From assembly GCA_902728285.1 (NCBI GenBank), contig CACVBU010000538.1:585141-649140 (forward strand): a stretch of 64,000 nt of DNA, in the 5' to 3' direction. The notes below the pieces were generated by a model. The model was given only the letters and a program-made list of their open reading frames with translations. It ran no database searches and was not told the DNA's origin. The translations under genes and the position numbers were made by a program. Of this stretch, positions 35,670-47,689 are shown in pieces; position 1 is the first letter of the stretch, and each line of letters starts with the position of its first letter. The DNA comes from Clytia hemisphaerica. Lineage: Eukaryota; Cnidaria; Hydrozoa; Leptothecata; Clytiidae.

Positions 35670-36485
35670 AGGATAGGATTTTTTAGAAATTGTTTTATCA
35701 TGACTTATGCAATACACAAGAAAATATCGAGTTTGTGGGTGGAGGGTGCTTAGTCAGTGCCCTGAAGCCAAAGAGGATAGAATTTCTTATCCACTGATTT
35801 TTTAACTTCAGTTTGATATGATCTTATCTAGTCAAGTGAATGGTTGTAATAATAGTGCGGCATGAAGAAGCTCAAGTTTCAAACCTTGAAGGCCCACAAA
35901 TCATTTTCCGGACGCAAAAGCTGTTTGGTCTAGAACGAAAAATATTGGTTCAAGTGTATACTTACTTGTGCTTGAAAATATTATGTTTCTTCTTGGAAGC
36001 TATAAATAAAATTGGGATAAAGGTGTGAATATATGATGAGTGTATGGATCTCGAATTGAATGTCGAATGAAAGTCAAAATTTAGGTACAATGAATGGATA
36101 AAGACTCGTCATGACAGTAATTATCAATAACACGCAAAAACTAAGGATCTGAGTGTTTTGGTTTAAGTTGTGTTTAGAAGTTAATTGCAGGGGAGGGGAG
36201 TACAGGTTAGGGGTATGTGATGTGAGAGCCATAAGGGTACCCTTTTTCAAGTCTCCTCAAAAGGTCTCAAAAATGTCAAATCTTTCTCTCCGTTAAATGG
36301 TATTGATTTTTGATTTTTGACTCGGACATACCTGTTACCTTGCAAACGTCGAGAAACGCAGTACCCTGGGTTCATTGCAAAAAGTGTATGTGAGCATATG
36401 TAAGATCAACGCGAAGGACATCAATAGATGAAAAGTCTTTAGCATACTTTATCATGCAAGTTAAGTATCTAAAAAGTGAGGAAAT
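35670..36485. other. Unannotated stretch left of the Cys-rich gene
   Basis: No convincing downstream exon of the neighbouring minus-strand gene was found. Confidence 0.35.
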
Positions 36486-38282
36486 TTAGAAACATGAAGA
36501 TAAAATACCTTTTTCTTTCTGTTTGGTTTCAAGCATCTCTAACAACTTTTTCTGATTTTTCTTGATTTCTTCAATTTCCGCTTGTTGCCGTTCCGCTTCG
36601 ACCTTTCTTTGCTCCTCCATGGTAACCAACTTCTCCATGACAACGGAAAGCTGACTCAGCACTTTATTGTTCATTTCCTCAACGTTAGATGATGTTTCAA
36701 TATGTTCAAGTTCAAAAGTTTGTAATTTTTCATCCAGTTCTTTTTGATAAGTCACTGAACTTTCCTTCAGCTCGTCAACTGATTGTTGCAAGTTGTTAAT
36801 GACTTCAATCATTTCTGGGTCGGTTCTAGAATGAATAGACGTTTTAGAATCTGGTTGTTTGTTCAACTCATAATCGACTGGAGATTCACATTTGCTTCTT
36901 GCTGATTCTTCAGGTCGGAAATCTGCCGAGGTGACATCAGTGCCCTCATTTTCTTTTAATTCAGGTTTTAAAGTTGTTGAATCGGTAACATCAGTTGATG
37001 TAGCCTCGCCTTCATGTTCTCCGGTTACCTTGGCAACAGCTACGTCTTCCTCGTGTTGTTGTGAATCATTATTTATCAGCTGTTCATTTAAAGTCTCTGT
37101 TTCGAAGACTTCGTTTTCGTTTGTCTCGATTTCACTTTTAGAATTTTCAATTTCATTTATGGTTACACTTTCCAAGTTAAAATTCACATCTCTTGATAAG
37201 CTGCCAGTAGAGTCCCCATTTTCACGTTCGACCATAACTTCACTCCTGTGTCTCTTAAATTTCTCGTCTGATTTCAATTCTTCAATTTTATTGATGACGT
37301 AATGATATTCTTCAGAGGGTTGGGCTCTAGCTTCATTAATGAATCCTAAAATCTTAATGACGTCATCATGCTGCATGTACAACAGCCAATCACGATCTTC
37401 CGTTTTAAAAATTGTAGCCAGGCTGTCAACTTTCTTTTGAATATCTTTAGAAGAAAGAGGTTGTTGTTTGATAAAATGTTCTGCGATCGACATATAATTC
37501 AAAACTTCTTTATAAGCTTTCAACAAATAATCAGAAAGTTCTCGGAAACTTCTACAGAGCTGGAAACCCGGTAAGGTATGTTTACCATCTAGCAACAATT
37601 CACAATCTTTAAAAGTCAATTTCTCTAAAAGTTGTCGAAATTTTCTCAATGTTTCAAGTCCACATGTTAGCCGTAGTCTATTACACCGTTCGCTAACTTC
37701 CAACTTCATTTTGGAGCCACAATAAAAACAAGTCTCACATTTTTTGCAGCATATACTTGAAGAATGGAGACAAATTTCCTTAGTTTCGTCACAATTGCGA
37801 CAGGGGTGTTGATTACATTTAGCCCCTGGATGACAAGAATCATCCTTACATTCTTTCTTATCACATTTTTTACATTTGTGGTTACAGGCTAAACAACACT
37901 GTTGATGTAAAGCTTGTTTACAAGATTTTAGCCTGCGTCTGTGTTGTAATTTCTCCTGAAATGTTGGAAAACCTTTCAAGTTTTTCATTGAGTCATACAA
38001 AAATAAAGTGTCCAGAATTTTCAAATTGATCTCGTCTCGTAATACCATTTCTCCTTCATCATTGGTATCGTAAATACGATTTTTAATGAAACCGTATTCC
38101 AGCGTTTCGAGTTGATTCAAATCTTTACATTTCTTCAAGATAGTACTGAAAGCTTGTGTTGCATGTCGATTCTCCCCGCCATCTTTATTTTCGAGGCAAA
38201 ACATAGCAAACAACTCGCCAACTGTATTTTGTAACTCGCCTTGAATGGCAGCAAGTGTGATATACAATTCGTTTGCATTCAT
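36486..38282 (-). CDS. Uncharacterised Cys-rich / coiled-coil protein, 598 aa
   Basis: One uninterrupted minus-strand frame. The open frame extends to 38312, but a TTTTTTTATAG acceptor falls at about 38297, so the likely start is the inner ATG at 38282 (MNANELYITL) after a 5' UTR intron. Residues 1-110 are helical and faintly death-fold-like (FSTILKKCKDL..FIKNRI). About 120-190 is a dense Cys/Lys cluster (CCLACNHKCKKCDKKECKDD, then CKKCETCFYCGSK) with roughly 19 cysteines and several histidines, suggesting zinc binding. 195-345 is helical. 350-495 is an acidic Ser/Thr/Glu linker. 495-595 is a strong coiled coil (MEEQRKVEAERQQAEIEEIK). It ends KEKGILSSCF; an AAAAAG|GTATTT donor-like site just before the stop means the gene could continue in a further exon. 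No family recognised; an intracellular adaptor is an inference. Confidence 0.8.
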   Translation of the reverse strand: MNANELYITLAAIQGELQNTVGELFAMFCLENKDGGENRHATQAFSTILKKCKDLNQLETLEYGFIKNRIYDTNDEGEMVLRDEINLKILDTLFLYDSMKNLKGFPTFQEKLQHRRRLKSCKQALHQQCCLACNHKCKKCDKKECKDDSCHPGAKCNQHPCRNCDETKEICLHSSSICCKKCETCFYCGSKMKLEVSERCNRLRLTCGLETLRKFRQLLEKLTFKDCELLLDGKHTLPGFQLCRSFRELSDYLLKAYKEVLNYMSIAEHFIKQQPLSSKDIQKKVDSLATIFKTEDRDWLLYMQHDDVIKILGFINEARAQPSEEYHYVINKIEELKSDEKFKRHRSEVMVERENGDSTGSLSRDVNFNLESVTINEIENSKSEIETNENEVFETETLNEQLINNDSQQHEEDVAVAKVTGEHEGEATSTDVTDSTTLKPELKENEGTDVTSADFRPEESARSKCESPVDYELNKQPDSKTSIHSRTDPEMIEVINNLQQSVDELKESSVTYQKELDEKLQTFELEHIETSSNVEEMNNKVLSQLSVVMEKLVTMEEQRKVEAERQQAEIEEIKKNQKKLLEMLETKQKEKGILSSCF

Positions 38283-38312
38283 TATTGTTCCAGATCTATA
38301 AAAAAAGGACAT

Positions 38313-38927
38313 TATAGGACAATAATATGGTAGACGCTCTCCATAGGTCGAACCTCTGTAACTAGAATCTATCTATAATATATCTATCAGCCTTTAAAAG
38401 TGTGGTTTTAACTCTGACAAATTTGTGAACTCTGTCAAGGACGAGTAACAGAGAGCAAATTAAGCGTGCGGAGTCTCCACATTTCGAAGATGAGGAACGC
38501 AATAAGGTTTGAGTTAAAAAAATCTCGAGATATCGAGTGAGGTTTTGTTAATTGAAGGAACTAGAAAGCTTGTTCTCTATAAGAAGGCATTTGAGTTATA
38601 GTGGTTTAAGTTAAAGAGTTTCCACGCTATATTCTAAAAAGATTGAGTTATTTACACCATTAAGGTTTTCAATAAACCCAATAATCCTAGCGTCACAAGA
38701 AAACTGGGTTTAATTAAGCCAGAGTCAAATGACTGCAAAATATCAGTATTTGGGTGAGTACACAAATTCAATAACTTCACACATTTGACGATCCTGGCAA
38801 ACTCGAATCCAATCCCTTTACAGGGATCTTTTAGAAAGGGTTGATAGGATGTATCAGAGATGGCTACCTTATTCCCTATGATGGATCGAGAGGATGGATA
38901 TTGAAAAGTTAAGCCTCTCTCTCTACC
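38313..38927. other. Upstream flank of the Cys-rich gene
   Basis: The minus-strand 5' UTR exon and promoter should lie here, but neither can be delimited. The 127-codon minus frame at 38652-39035 runs into a MITE and is rejected. Confidence 0.35.
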
Positions 38928-39176
38928 ACACCCTCTTCTCACAGACCCACTGCCAACCCTCCCCACTGGAAAAATTGGCCAAAATATCGTTCCCGGTGGA
39001 AAATTATACCCCCATTTTCGTCCCCACTTTACCATCCATACTGAATTTTTCTGACTTTAAAACAAAAGAATTTGAATCCCTGGTCATAAAAGTTAAGGGA
39101 ATATCGATCCCCATCGAGTTTCAGTTCGCTATTTATACCCCTACAGACCACTGGGTCTGTGAGAAGAGGGCGGTGT
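38928..39176. mobile_element. CTTCTCACAGACCC-family MITE, copy 3
   Basis: ACACCCTCTTCTCACAGACC at the left; GGGTCTGTGAGAAGAGGGCG at the right. Confidence 0.75.
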
Positions 39177-39730
39177 TATCTACTTCAAAAACAAAAAGTA
39201 AAATTGAAAAATCAAAACTCTACATCCAAAAGAACATATAAATCTCTATTTGTGAATTTCTACCTGCCCTACCTTGGCTTACGCTTTCAAAATATCAAAA
39301 ATTTAATATTGCTTTGACGTATATGACCATACGAGAAAAACAAATTTAGGTATTTCAAATGTCAAGTTCTATTTATTTCCTATGATTATAAGACCAATGA
39401 CGTTAAAACAAACAAGATATATCGTGTTAAAGCATAAATATTTTTATTGGCGAGTGGACTCTCACATCTTATAGCACCCTTCTAACAACTATCAGAGTTT
39501 TCTTTGAGATATGTCTCGAATTACTAAAGTAAAGTACCTCTACAGGTCATTTTACATCTAACACCAATTTTAAAATCTGTTCATAGGAGGGTGCTCATCT
39601 TGGGGGAGACGGGAAAGTACATACCACTAGAAATTGAAGAATGGTCAATCTTTAAGTTTTGACAACATTTAAGCCAATTTGGTTAATTTTTTGGGCTGTT
39701 TATTGCTTTTTTTTCGGAGAAAACTTTCAT

Positions 39731-40271
39731 ACACCCCTTCTTACAGACCTGGTTGGGCTAAGATACTGCAGCCATTTTAGTCCCCGTTGAAAATTATTTA
39801 CAATCATGGTCGTAATATTTGAGAAAAAAAGGGAAATTCCCACGAAATCTTATAACCACAATCGGTTTGGAAGCGCTCTAACTTAGGTTGGAAGGGTAGA
39901 GTTTTAACTCTGATTTTTAACATGAGACTTAAAACTTAGGACCTTAGGATCTGAGGATTCAAAAAATCAAAAAGGGTCCAATAAGGCTCATAATATAGCC
40001 TGGAAGTCTATAAACCCGAGCCAAATTGAAATATCCGATTAAATTTAAGAAATGGCCCAAAATCGACTTTTTCGCCCGAATTCCAAATTTCGAAAAACAA
40101 GGAAATAAGCTAAATTCTTAATAGGCTTTCACCATCATTGTAATAAAGAAATTCTGGCTGCAAACTATTATGCTATTTATTCCACGGAACTCAAATCCTC
40201 ATCGACTTTCAGTGTATAAAGCAACTAACCCAACTGGTTGAAAAAGTTCTACTGGGTCTGTGAGAAGGGGG
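39731..40271. mobile_element. CTTCTCACAGACCC-family MITE, copy 4, interrupted
   Basis: ACACCCCTTCTTACAGACCT and GGGTCTGTGAGAAGGGGG bound it. The middle (about 39830-40110) is a second element, found inverted at 53215-53440 (shared TTGGAAGGGTAGAGTTTTAA, AGCCTGGAAGTCT and AAATTGAAATAT). Confidence 0.65.
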
Positions 40272-40335
40272 TTTCTTCATAGAGTAAAGTGACTAAGAGA
40301 TTATCTAAAGTTTCCAAAAGAAAGTTAAAAATAGG

Positions 40336-40603
40336 TCCTCTACCCCATAGCCATATTTAAATACCCCACTGGAAAATTAGGCAAAAATTTTGTCCCCGGT
40401 AAAAAGATACCCTGAAATTTCAGCCCCACTAGGAAAATGACTTTGATTTCATCACAAAGTTTAAAAATTGCACTCCAAACCTATCCCTCACCGGGTTTTT
40501 CTAGCCTTGGAACAATAGAATTTCTATCCCCAGTGGGATTTGAAAATTAGTTCTTATCCCCACTGAGGTAAAAAGTTCCACCGGGGCTGTAAAACAGGGG
40601 TGT
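40336..40603. mobile_element. Relative of the CTGTGTCACAGACCC MITE
   Basis: CCCCACTGGAAAATTAGGCA body and GGGGCTGTAAAACAGGGGTG right end. The left end is worn. Confidence 0.55.
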
Positions 40604-41984
40604 ATTTAACAATCCTCTAAGAGAAGTTTAAATATTCAATCTATATTCTCTTCCATTGTCTTTCACCACCTACCTCAATAATGTCTTCATATCCAATTTC
40701 AAGAAATCCATGATGGTTGTTTACGTTATTGTCTATCGTTTTGTAAATTCTCCAAATAACCAAAGTAAGTACCACTTAGTATGTCTCCTTGATAAAATAT
40801 CAGTTTGGGATCAGCAATAACACGAAAAAAATTCTGCTAACACCAAACATATCATTTCTCAAGTTCCTCTAAAATGCCATAATGACTTCTCAATGTCTCA
40901 TACTAAAGGTCAATGAAACCCCTTTCTGCGTGGTTTAGTAGTATTGTTTAGAATTATTCTATAAAATAATCAAAAATGAAAATAATTTTATCCGATCATA
41001 TCAATCAAAATTTTATAACGGTAGTTTATTTTCATCATTCAAGCATTTATATTAATATCTCGTTTGATATTCTCTTTTTAAATTTTGAATCAAAAACCAT
41101 CATTTAAAAAAAGATGAATCTTTCAAAAATTTAAAAAAATCGATGACGTCACAATTATACTGAGTTGAGAAATATCTAAATCAATGAAAATAGCGGTGAT
41201 ACTTAGATATAGAATGGGATATCAATTAATTCAATGTAGGATGCATTATTTATATCAAACTATAAAAACGGCTCTCATAAAGGTTTTTATGTGAATTTAT
41301 AGCAGCGTGGTACTAAAATGAGGAAGTAGGCTCGCAAGCACATTCAACAAAGGCTAAAAACTGCTTGACATGATGAGCTGATTTCATCCTATATTTGACG
41401 CATAAAGACACGTTATCTTAAGGGTTGCAAAAATCATAATAACTTAAATCAGTCTCTCCGAGGGTCGGAAAGATCGAAGAAAATTTTTCAAAAATGTCTC
41501 TCTAAGGGTTGCCTTCTCAGCAAAAATCTGTCTCTCTAAGGGTCGGTTTTTGAAGGTCCCATCCGCACATACCCCTCATCAGCCAACGCATAGTATCCCA
41601 CAGGCCAATACACTGTTCCTTGACAAGCCTAGCCATAGCCATAAATAAATATCCACGAAAAGCATCATTCTTGATAGAAGAAGTTTGTTTGTATAAATCA
41701 GATTTTACTTCTTAAACCATCATTAACAATGACAAAACCACGATTTTGAATCTTCGTCACGCATATTGTCATAGCATTTTCCGTCAGCATCATCAGAAAA
41801 CAAATCATTAAGAAAATTCCATTGAAATTATACCTCATCTGTTTGCTAATTGGAACTTTTCCCATTTATTGCTTAGTGACGGTCATCAAATATTTTGAGG
41901 GTCGTCGTATCACAGAACATATATTGAATTGCTAACGTCCTATTTACTATTTTTAAAAAGGTCAATGTTAGTTAATCTAATAGG
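40604..41984. other. AT-rich spacer with a CTCTAAGGGTYG repeat
   Basis: No gene supported. 41445-41575 carries the CTCTAAGGGTCGGTTTTTGA repeat also found at 29.2 kb. Confidence 0.4.
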
Positions 41985-42560
41985 CTACATACACTACACA
42001 ATATATTATCAGGAAATTGATGATATATTGCTGAGTGCCGGCAAAATATTGAAAAGGTGTCCGCAATATATTGTCTGCTTGATTTGCAATTTTCCAACAA
42101 TATAGGGGGATTGTTTACAGCAAGAAAGTTCCTATTCATAATAGAGCTCCTGTTTTTTACTTCGTACATTACGGTCCGAAAACGATATTGTGAATTATCG
42201 GCGATCCAAAAAATATCTGCAATCTGATTGGTTAAAAAGAGTACAATATATCTTGTATTTTACATGTACAAAATATAAACTGACGAAAAGATGTTGTTGC
42301 ATTGTAGCGGTAGCAGCAATCTAACGTCACTTTGCTACAAAACTGCCCTGCGCTTTTTTCCAACACAAAAAAAGTATTTTTTTGGGTCACCGATAAACCA
42401 GTTATCAGACATTTGCTCGTATACAATATGGAAATATTTCACTCCTTCCGGATTTTTCGTATATTTTCGGAATGTGTACAGAAAAATCTCGGAACTCGTA
42501 AAATATTTCTCATATTGTACTCGCAACTTTCCGATAACTATTACATATTGCTCGTCGATA
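41985..42560. repeat. Dispersed repeat rich in CAATATATTG words
   Basis: Inverted ACAATATGGAAATATTTCAC / AAATATTTCTCATATTGT pairs lie inside. 42099-42190 matches 61910-61999 (TTTTTTACTTCGTACATTACGG). 42180-42310 is the reverse complement of 21255-21385. Confidence 0.55.
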
Positions 42561-42923
42561 TATTGCGTAGTCTAAGTAACCCTTAACCCTAAAATTAGTA
42601 ATTAATTGATCTAACCCTAAAATCTAGGGCAGAATCTATGGCAGAATCTAGCAGAATATAACCCTATTTCAAAGGCCTTATGAGGATTGCTCCTTAATGG
42701 AGATTTAAAAAAAAACTTGCCAAAAAAATTTCCCTTGGCTACCCACCGTGGAAAAATGTCCCAATATCTTCCAAGCAAAGTAAGGGAGTCATTATCCTCA
42801 TCCATCGGTTTTTCATTTTCCCTTTGCATTTAACTTGTTTACTTTATCCCCAATTGGGCAGGATCACTGAGACGAGTGTTCAAATTCCAAAAGAAATCTA
42901 GACCTATTATTACCTTACTTACT

Positions 42924-43224
42924 ACACCTTCTTCTCAAAGACCCAGTAGGATTTTTACAACCAGTGGGATAAGAATAACAGACTGAAACTCGATGGGGAC
43001 TGATTTTATAATATTTTTCATGACTGAAAATTTCAATTCTTTTATATCTAAGTCAAAAAATTCAGTAGGGATGGAAAAAATAGTAAATATTTTGCAGTGA
43101 GATTTGGCTTATTTGATTATTCTTAGTGGGGATACAAATTGGAAGATAATTTTCCACCGGGGTTGATATTTTGGCCAATTTTTTCAGTGGGAAGGGGTCC
43201 CAGTGGGCCTGTGAGAAGGTTTGT
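42924..43224. mobile_element. CTTCTCACAGACCC-family MITE, copy 5
   Basis: ACACCTTCTTCTCAAAGACC and GGGCCTGTGAGAAGG, lying immediately left of the segmental duplication. Confidence 0.7.
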
Positions 43225-43390
43225 ATTACATCCTAAATCAAGCAAATCATCAGAGGACTCAGATCACCTTTTTATCAAAATGTAGCATCATTATTAAATT
43301 GCTGAACTAAAGCTGAACTGAAACTATTTTAACTCTAACTGCAATCTCAAACTACATAGAAGGACCTTCCAAAAAATTTTCTTCTCCGTT

Positions 43391-43488
43391 CTCAGCTGGC
43401 TCACGACGTTGTTTCAACGTTTATCTAACGTTCACAACGTCCATATAACGTTAGATGAACGTTGAAACAACGTTGTGTGCCAGCTGGG
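43391..43488. mobile_element. 98-bp palindromic MITE, copy 4
   Basis: First element of duplication copy A; left end changed to CTCAGCTGGCTCACGACGTT. Confidence 0.85.
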
Positions 43489-44442
43489 CTGTCCTTATTC
43501 TAGACTTAATGTTTAACCTGATAAAGTGATGACATCGGACAGAAAAAAAACATCCCATTCAAAATTGACACAAAGTAGCCGAATGTGTATTTAAAGACAT
43601 TTTCTTGATGTAAATCTGTTGCATAAGTAGATACTTAATTTGACTTAGCGTTTATAGATATGAAAGTTTTTTTTATCCATAGAAGCAACAAAACTGATAA
43701 GAAACCGCACGAGGGACAGACAGAAAATAAATGAAAATAGTGCTTTTACCCCCTGTTTGTTACGTGCAAAATTGAAAGTTCAAACCTTTACCTTACGATT
43801 CAATACCTTATTTTGTGTCTTAGAATGTATACTATCCGGGGGAGGGGTACTAGGGCAAAATGGGTTACGGGTATCTGTGTCAGGGTATCTTTTTTAGTCT
43901 CCACGAGTACCAGGTAGGGTCGCAAATCAGACCAAAGCACCAAATCAGAAAAATTAGTCCCCCGTAGGAAGCCTTTTTTGGAAAATTTGGAATAAAAGTA
44001 GAAAATTTGAGAAAATTTTGGAATTTCAGTCCCATTCAGGGACACTTTTTTCGCAAATTTTTGCAACATTTTTGAAAAAACGAGTCACACGTAGGGTCCA
44101 TTTTTCAAAATCTCACCGGAACACCCCCGTCAGTCGGCAAGGGTAGTACCCCGGATGTACTATTTACCAGGGTTCACTATAAATAAAATTATTCTGGCAT
44201 AGATTTATTTGAAAAATGCCAAACGAAGGTCGAAGGTTTGCAAGAAATGAACTGCGAAGTTTTATTGTCGACAACTAAAATTCCACCATGCACTCAATGA
44301 ACAAGTAAGACAGGGTTGGGGCATTTAGTTTCTGATACTTTGTAAAAGTAACGCTCAAATAATTGGTATAAAATATCATCAAATAGTTCCGGACTATAAA
44401 GCTTTCTTACAAAATCCGTGCTAAAATTTCCTGAACAATTAT

Positions 44443-45149
44443 ACACCCCGTTCTCACAGACCCATTCTTCCCACTGGAAAAATTGGCCAAAATATCGTCC
44501 TCAGACGAAAAGTATACTCTAATTTTTGTCACCGCTGAAAATAATAACATAAGCAAATCGTTATATGGATAGATATGATATGAGCCCTCCGAATGCATTC
44601 GGAATGGGTCCTACCCACGAAGGAGTAGGAATCACGGCGCTAACAGACACTGCAACTTGACAGACGCGAGCTGCCAAGTCATGGCGTATATACCATGACA
44701 CTCGAACGACACTGGGAGAGCGATGCTCACGCGAGGCGGAACCTTATGAGTGCCACGGCACGTCACAATGTCTGTCTAATCTACACACACTCTTGTATCA
44801 GAGTAATGGTACCCAATCCCCCTCACATGGCATGGGTTGACCCGGGCGAAGCTAAATTCACTTGCCAAGTGAATCGTAGAGACACGGTGGATATCGATCT
44901 CGGGCCTCCCAGGCGGGTGTCAAGGATGATAACCACTATACCACTACGCCTTTTAACATAAGCAAATCCTCACTGCAAAATATTGTTTTCTTTTTTCCAT
45001 CCCCACTGAATTTTCTGGCCCTAAAAACAATGGAATTCGAATCCCCAGCCATAAAATAGATGGGATAATCAATCCCCATTAAGTTTTGGTCCGTTATCTT
45101 TACCACCACTATCTGAAAAAATACCACCGAGTCTGTGAGAAGGGGGTGT
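44443..45149. mobile_element. CTTCTCACAGACCC-family MITE, copy 6, split by a SINE
   Basis: Ends ACACCCCGTTCTCACAGACC and GTCTGTGAGAAGGGGGTGT with TA on both outer sides, so probably a TA-target (mariner-type) element. A SINE was inserted at 44559-44953. Confidence 0.8.
44559..44953 (-). mobile_element. tRNA-derived SINE, copy 3, with 15-bp target duplication
   Basis: The minus strand begins GGCGTAGTGGTATAGTGGTT near 44950. TAACATAAGCAAATC flanks it at 44544-44558 and 44954-44968, the signature of LINE-driven insertion. Confidence 0.9.
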
Positions 45150-45592
45150 AATTGCATTACAAGAAATCTGTTAGCAATATTTTCAAATTTTTGATCATCA
45201 TCCAAGAATATCATCTCTTCCCACAATATATGTTTACAAACTAAAAGAATTTTTTTACATTATATCATCAAGCTTAAAAGATAGAACTGTGAACTCTTCC
45301 CTGTAGGAGGGGATAAAAAATCATGAAAACGTTTTCATTCAAAAGCCTCTCTTTTACATTTGACTTATCAAGTAAAAATGGCAAAAGTTTTTCGATATCT
45401 CCGAGACAAACTGAAGGAAATTTTAAAATGACATTGGGCTATTCCAGAAAAGAATTGTACCCCTTCTGTTGACCAACATGGATTTTTTTTCAATTTTTTC
45501 AGGACCCACTTTGATTTTTTTCCTCATTTTTTTTGGAACACCCTGGATTTTCAACCTCGTTTTACTGAACTTCATGGAACAAATACCACTTT

Positions 45593-47338
45593 TTGGCCCA
45601 GCGCTAGCGAGTGGGCCTTTAAAGAGAGTGTCACTATTTTTTTTTCCGTGTTTCCTTCTGTGTGTCCGTTTTGGTAGAAACGGCGCTTTATACCAGTAAC
45701 ACACTTTTTGCCGTCTAGAGAGGGAAAAGCTTGCGAAAGTCGGGTACTGGCTAAAAAAGATATATTTTCTGATTTCGCGCTCCTTAAACAACAAACGTTT
45801 TCAAAACAAAACAGATACAAGATGGCGGTTGAAGCGAGGAGATTGATTTCATGTGTTGATTCTTACTTTCTTGAACATTTTCTTTGCTTTAGTGGTCAAG
45901 AGACTTTCAAACCAAAGAAACTTTGTAGTGATTTTTCTTTGTAAACTTTTTCAACATTCTGTCATATGTTATAGTTTTCATAAAGCTTTCTGAGTGAAAA
46001 TTCTATACCTTAAATCACTTTCACTTTTAGTTTCTTGTTTTCAAAAAGACTTGATTCTGGACCTTGCTGATGAACACTAAAATGGAGTTCATGTGTAAAT
46101 TATAGCAAGATTGGAACTTTTTCAATGATACTACGTGTGAAAATGGTTATTTCTAGATCTGTCTCGTTTAACGAATTGGTGGCTTGATTTTTCAAACTCA
46201 ACACGGAATTATTTCAAATACCGATTAAATGGAATATGGCAATGGAGACTAAAATGCAGCTCATGTGTAAATTTGAACAAGATTGGAACTTTTTCCATGA
46301 TGCTACGTGTGAAAATGGTTATATATTTCTAGATCTGTCTCGTTTAACGAATTGGTGGCTTGATTTTTCAAACTCGACACGGAATTATTTCAAATACCGA
46401 TTAAATGGAATATGGCAATGGAGACTAAGATGCAGCTCATGTGTAAATTTGAACAAGATTGGAACTTTGTCCATGATGCTACGTGTGAAAATGGTTATAT
46501 ATTTCTAGATCTGTCTCGTTCAACAAATTGGTGGTTTGATTTTTCAAACTCGACACAGAATTATTTCAAATACCAATTAAATGGAATATGGCAATGGAGA
46601 CTAAACTGCAGCTCATGTGTAAATTTGAACAAGATTGAAAATGGTTATATATTTCTAGATCTGTCTCGTTCAACGAATTGGTGGCTTGATTTTTCAAACT
46701 CGACACAGAATTATTTCAAATACCGATTAAATGGAATATGGCAATGGAGACTAAACTGCAGCTCATGTGTAAATTTGAACAAGATTGGAACTTTTTCGAT
46801 GATGCTACATGTGAATATGGTTATTTCTGGATCTGTTGTGTTTTACGAATTTGCGGCTTGATTTTTCAAACTCGACACAGAATTATTATAAATACTAATT
46901 TTAAATGGAATATGGACATGGTAAATGTAGACTAAAATGCAGCTCATGTGTAAATTTGAACAAGATTAGAACTTTTTTCATGCAATGATGTTGTTTCTTA
47001 TGGAAGTTGAATTTAATGATATTTTGAATTTGTTGTTTGTTTACCTTCGGGTAGAAAGTTTCGAGCTTTCAACATTCAATTTATTTTTGATTGACTACTG
47101 TACATTATGTTTCGTTTATTTTTTCACTTCCCTGTTCTAAGAAATGAAGAAAGGGAGAATTATCCTTGTCGACTTATTTTTCATTTTATTTTGCTCGACG
47201 CAGTAAAATTTTAAATCCTTTGGACATCCCTTTCCTGAAATCTTGTTAAACATTTTTTGGAATTTTTGGATATCTCGAAATTCGCGAAAATCGCGTAAAT
47301 TTCGCTTTTGCTGGGCCTTCACGCCTAACGGGCTTCTT
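45593..47338. mobile_element. 1.75-kb insertion present only in duplication copy A
   Basis: In copy B, AATACCACTTTT joins directly to CTTCTTTACTTGTG; in A this block lies between. The left edge reads GGCCCAGCGCTAGCGAGTGG and the right edge contains GCTGGGCC, so the ends share inverted GGCCCAGC. It contains an ATGGCGGTTGAAGCG start context at 45821 (MAVEARRLIS) and a 176-bp tandem array. Confidence 0.65.
46079..46975. repeat. 176-bp tandem array, about five units
   Basis: The unit contains GCAGCTCATGTGTAAATTTG, TCTAGATCTGTCTCG and GAATTATTTCAAATACC; starts are spaced about 176 bp (46236 to 46412). One unit has an internal deletion. The 149-codon frame through it is a repeat artefact. Confidence 0.9.
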
Positions 47339-47689
47339 GTCTTCTTTACTTGTGAAATTCGAGTGACAGCGAATTTGTTTGTGCTATTTGAATTTACTAA
47401 ACAAACTTATTAATATTATGTTTTTTTATACACCAAATTCAAAATATCCATACCGGGATCGGCTCAGGACGAAAGTATTTTCTATCACCCTTGGAATATT
47501 GAATCAAACATAAAAAGCCAAAGATTGTATGAACCAAATAACTAATTAAAACATAAACATTTTCTTTAAACGTTCTTTTGCAACTGCAGATACTTTGTAT
47601 ATTGCTTTTAAGTTTATTCTTGAATTTTAAACATTCAAGACCCTCATTAAAAAAAAGTTAAAAAAAAATCTAACATAAGAAATCATTAT
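47339..47689. other. Duplicated non-coding flank (copy A)
   Basis: Matches 50898-51250 in copy B; no coding features. Confidence 0.7.

Noticed and set aside
36892..37302. 136-codon plus-strand frame
   Set aside because: It is the antisense shadow of the acidic linker of the 598-aa minus-strand gene; Ser/Val-rich translation mirrors Glu/Asp/Thr codons.
38652..39035. 127-codon minus-strand frame
   Set aside because: Half of it is MITE sequence and the rest has no recognisable features.
44695..44961. 88-codon frame repeated at 50000-50266
   Set aside because: Read-through of the SINE in antisense, duplicated with the segment.
46412..46861. 149-codon plus-strand frame
   Set aside because: It follows the 176-bp tandem units; openness reflects unit length and lack of stops, not selection.
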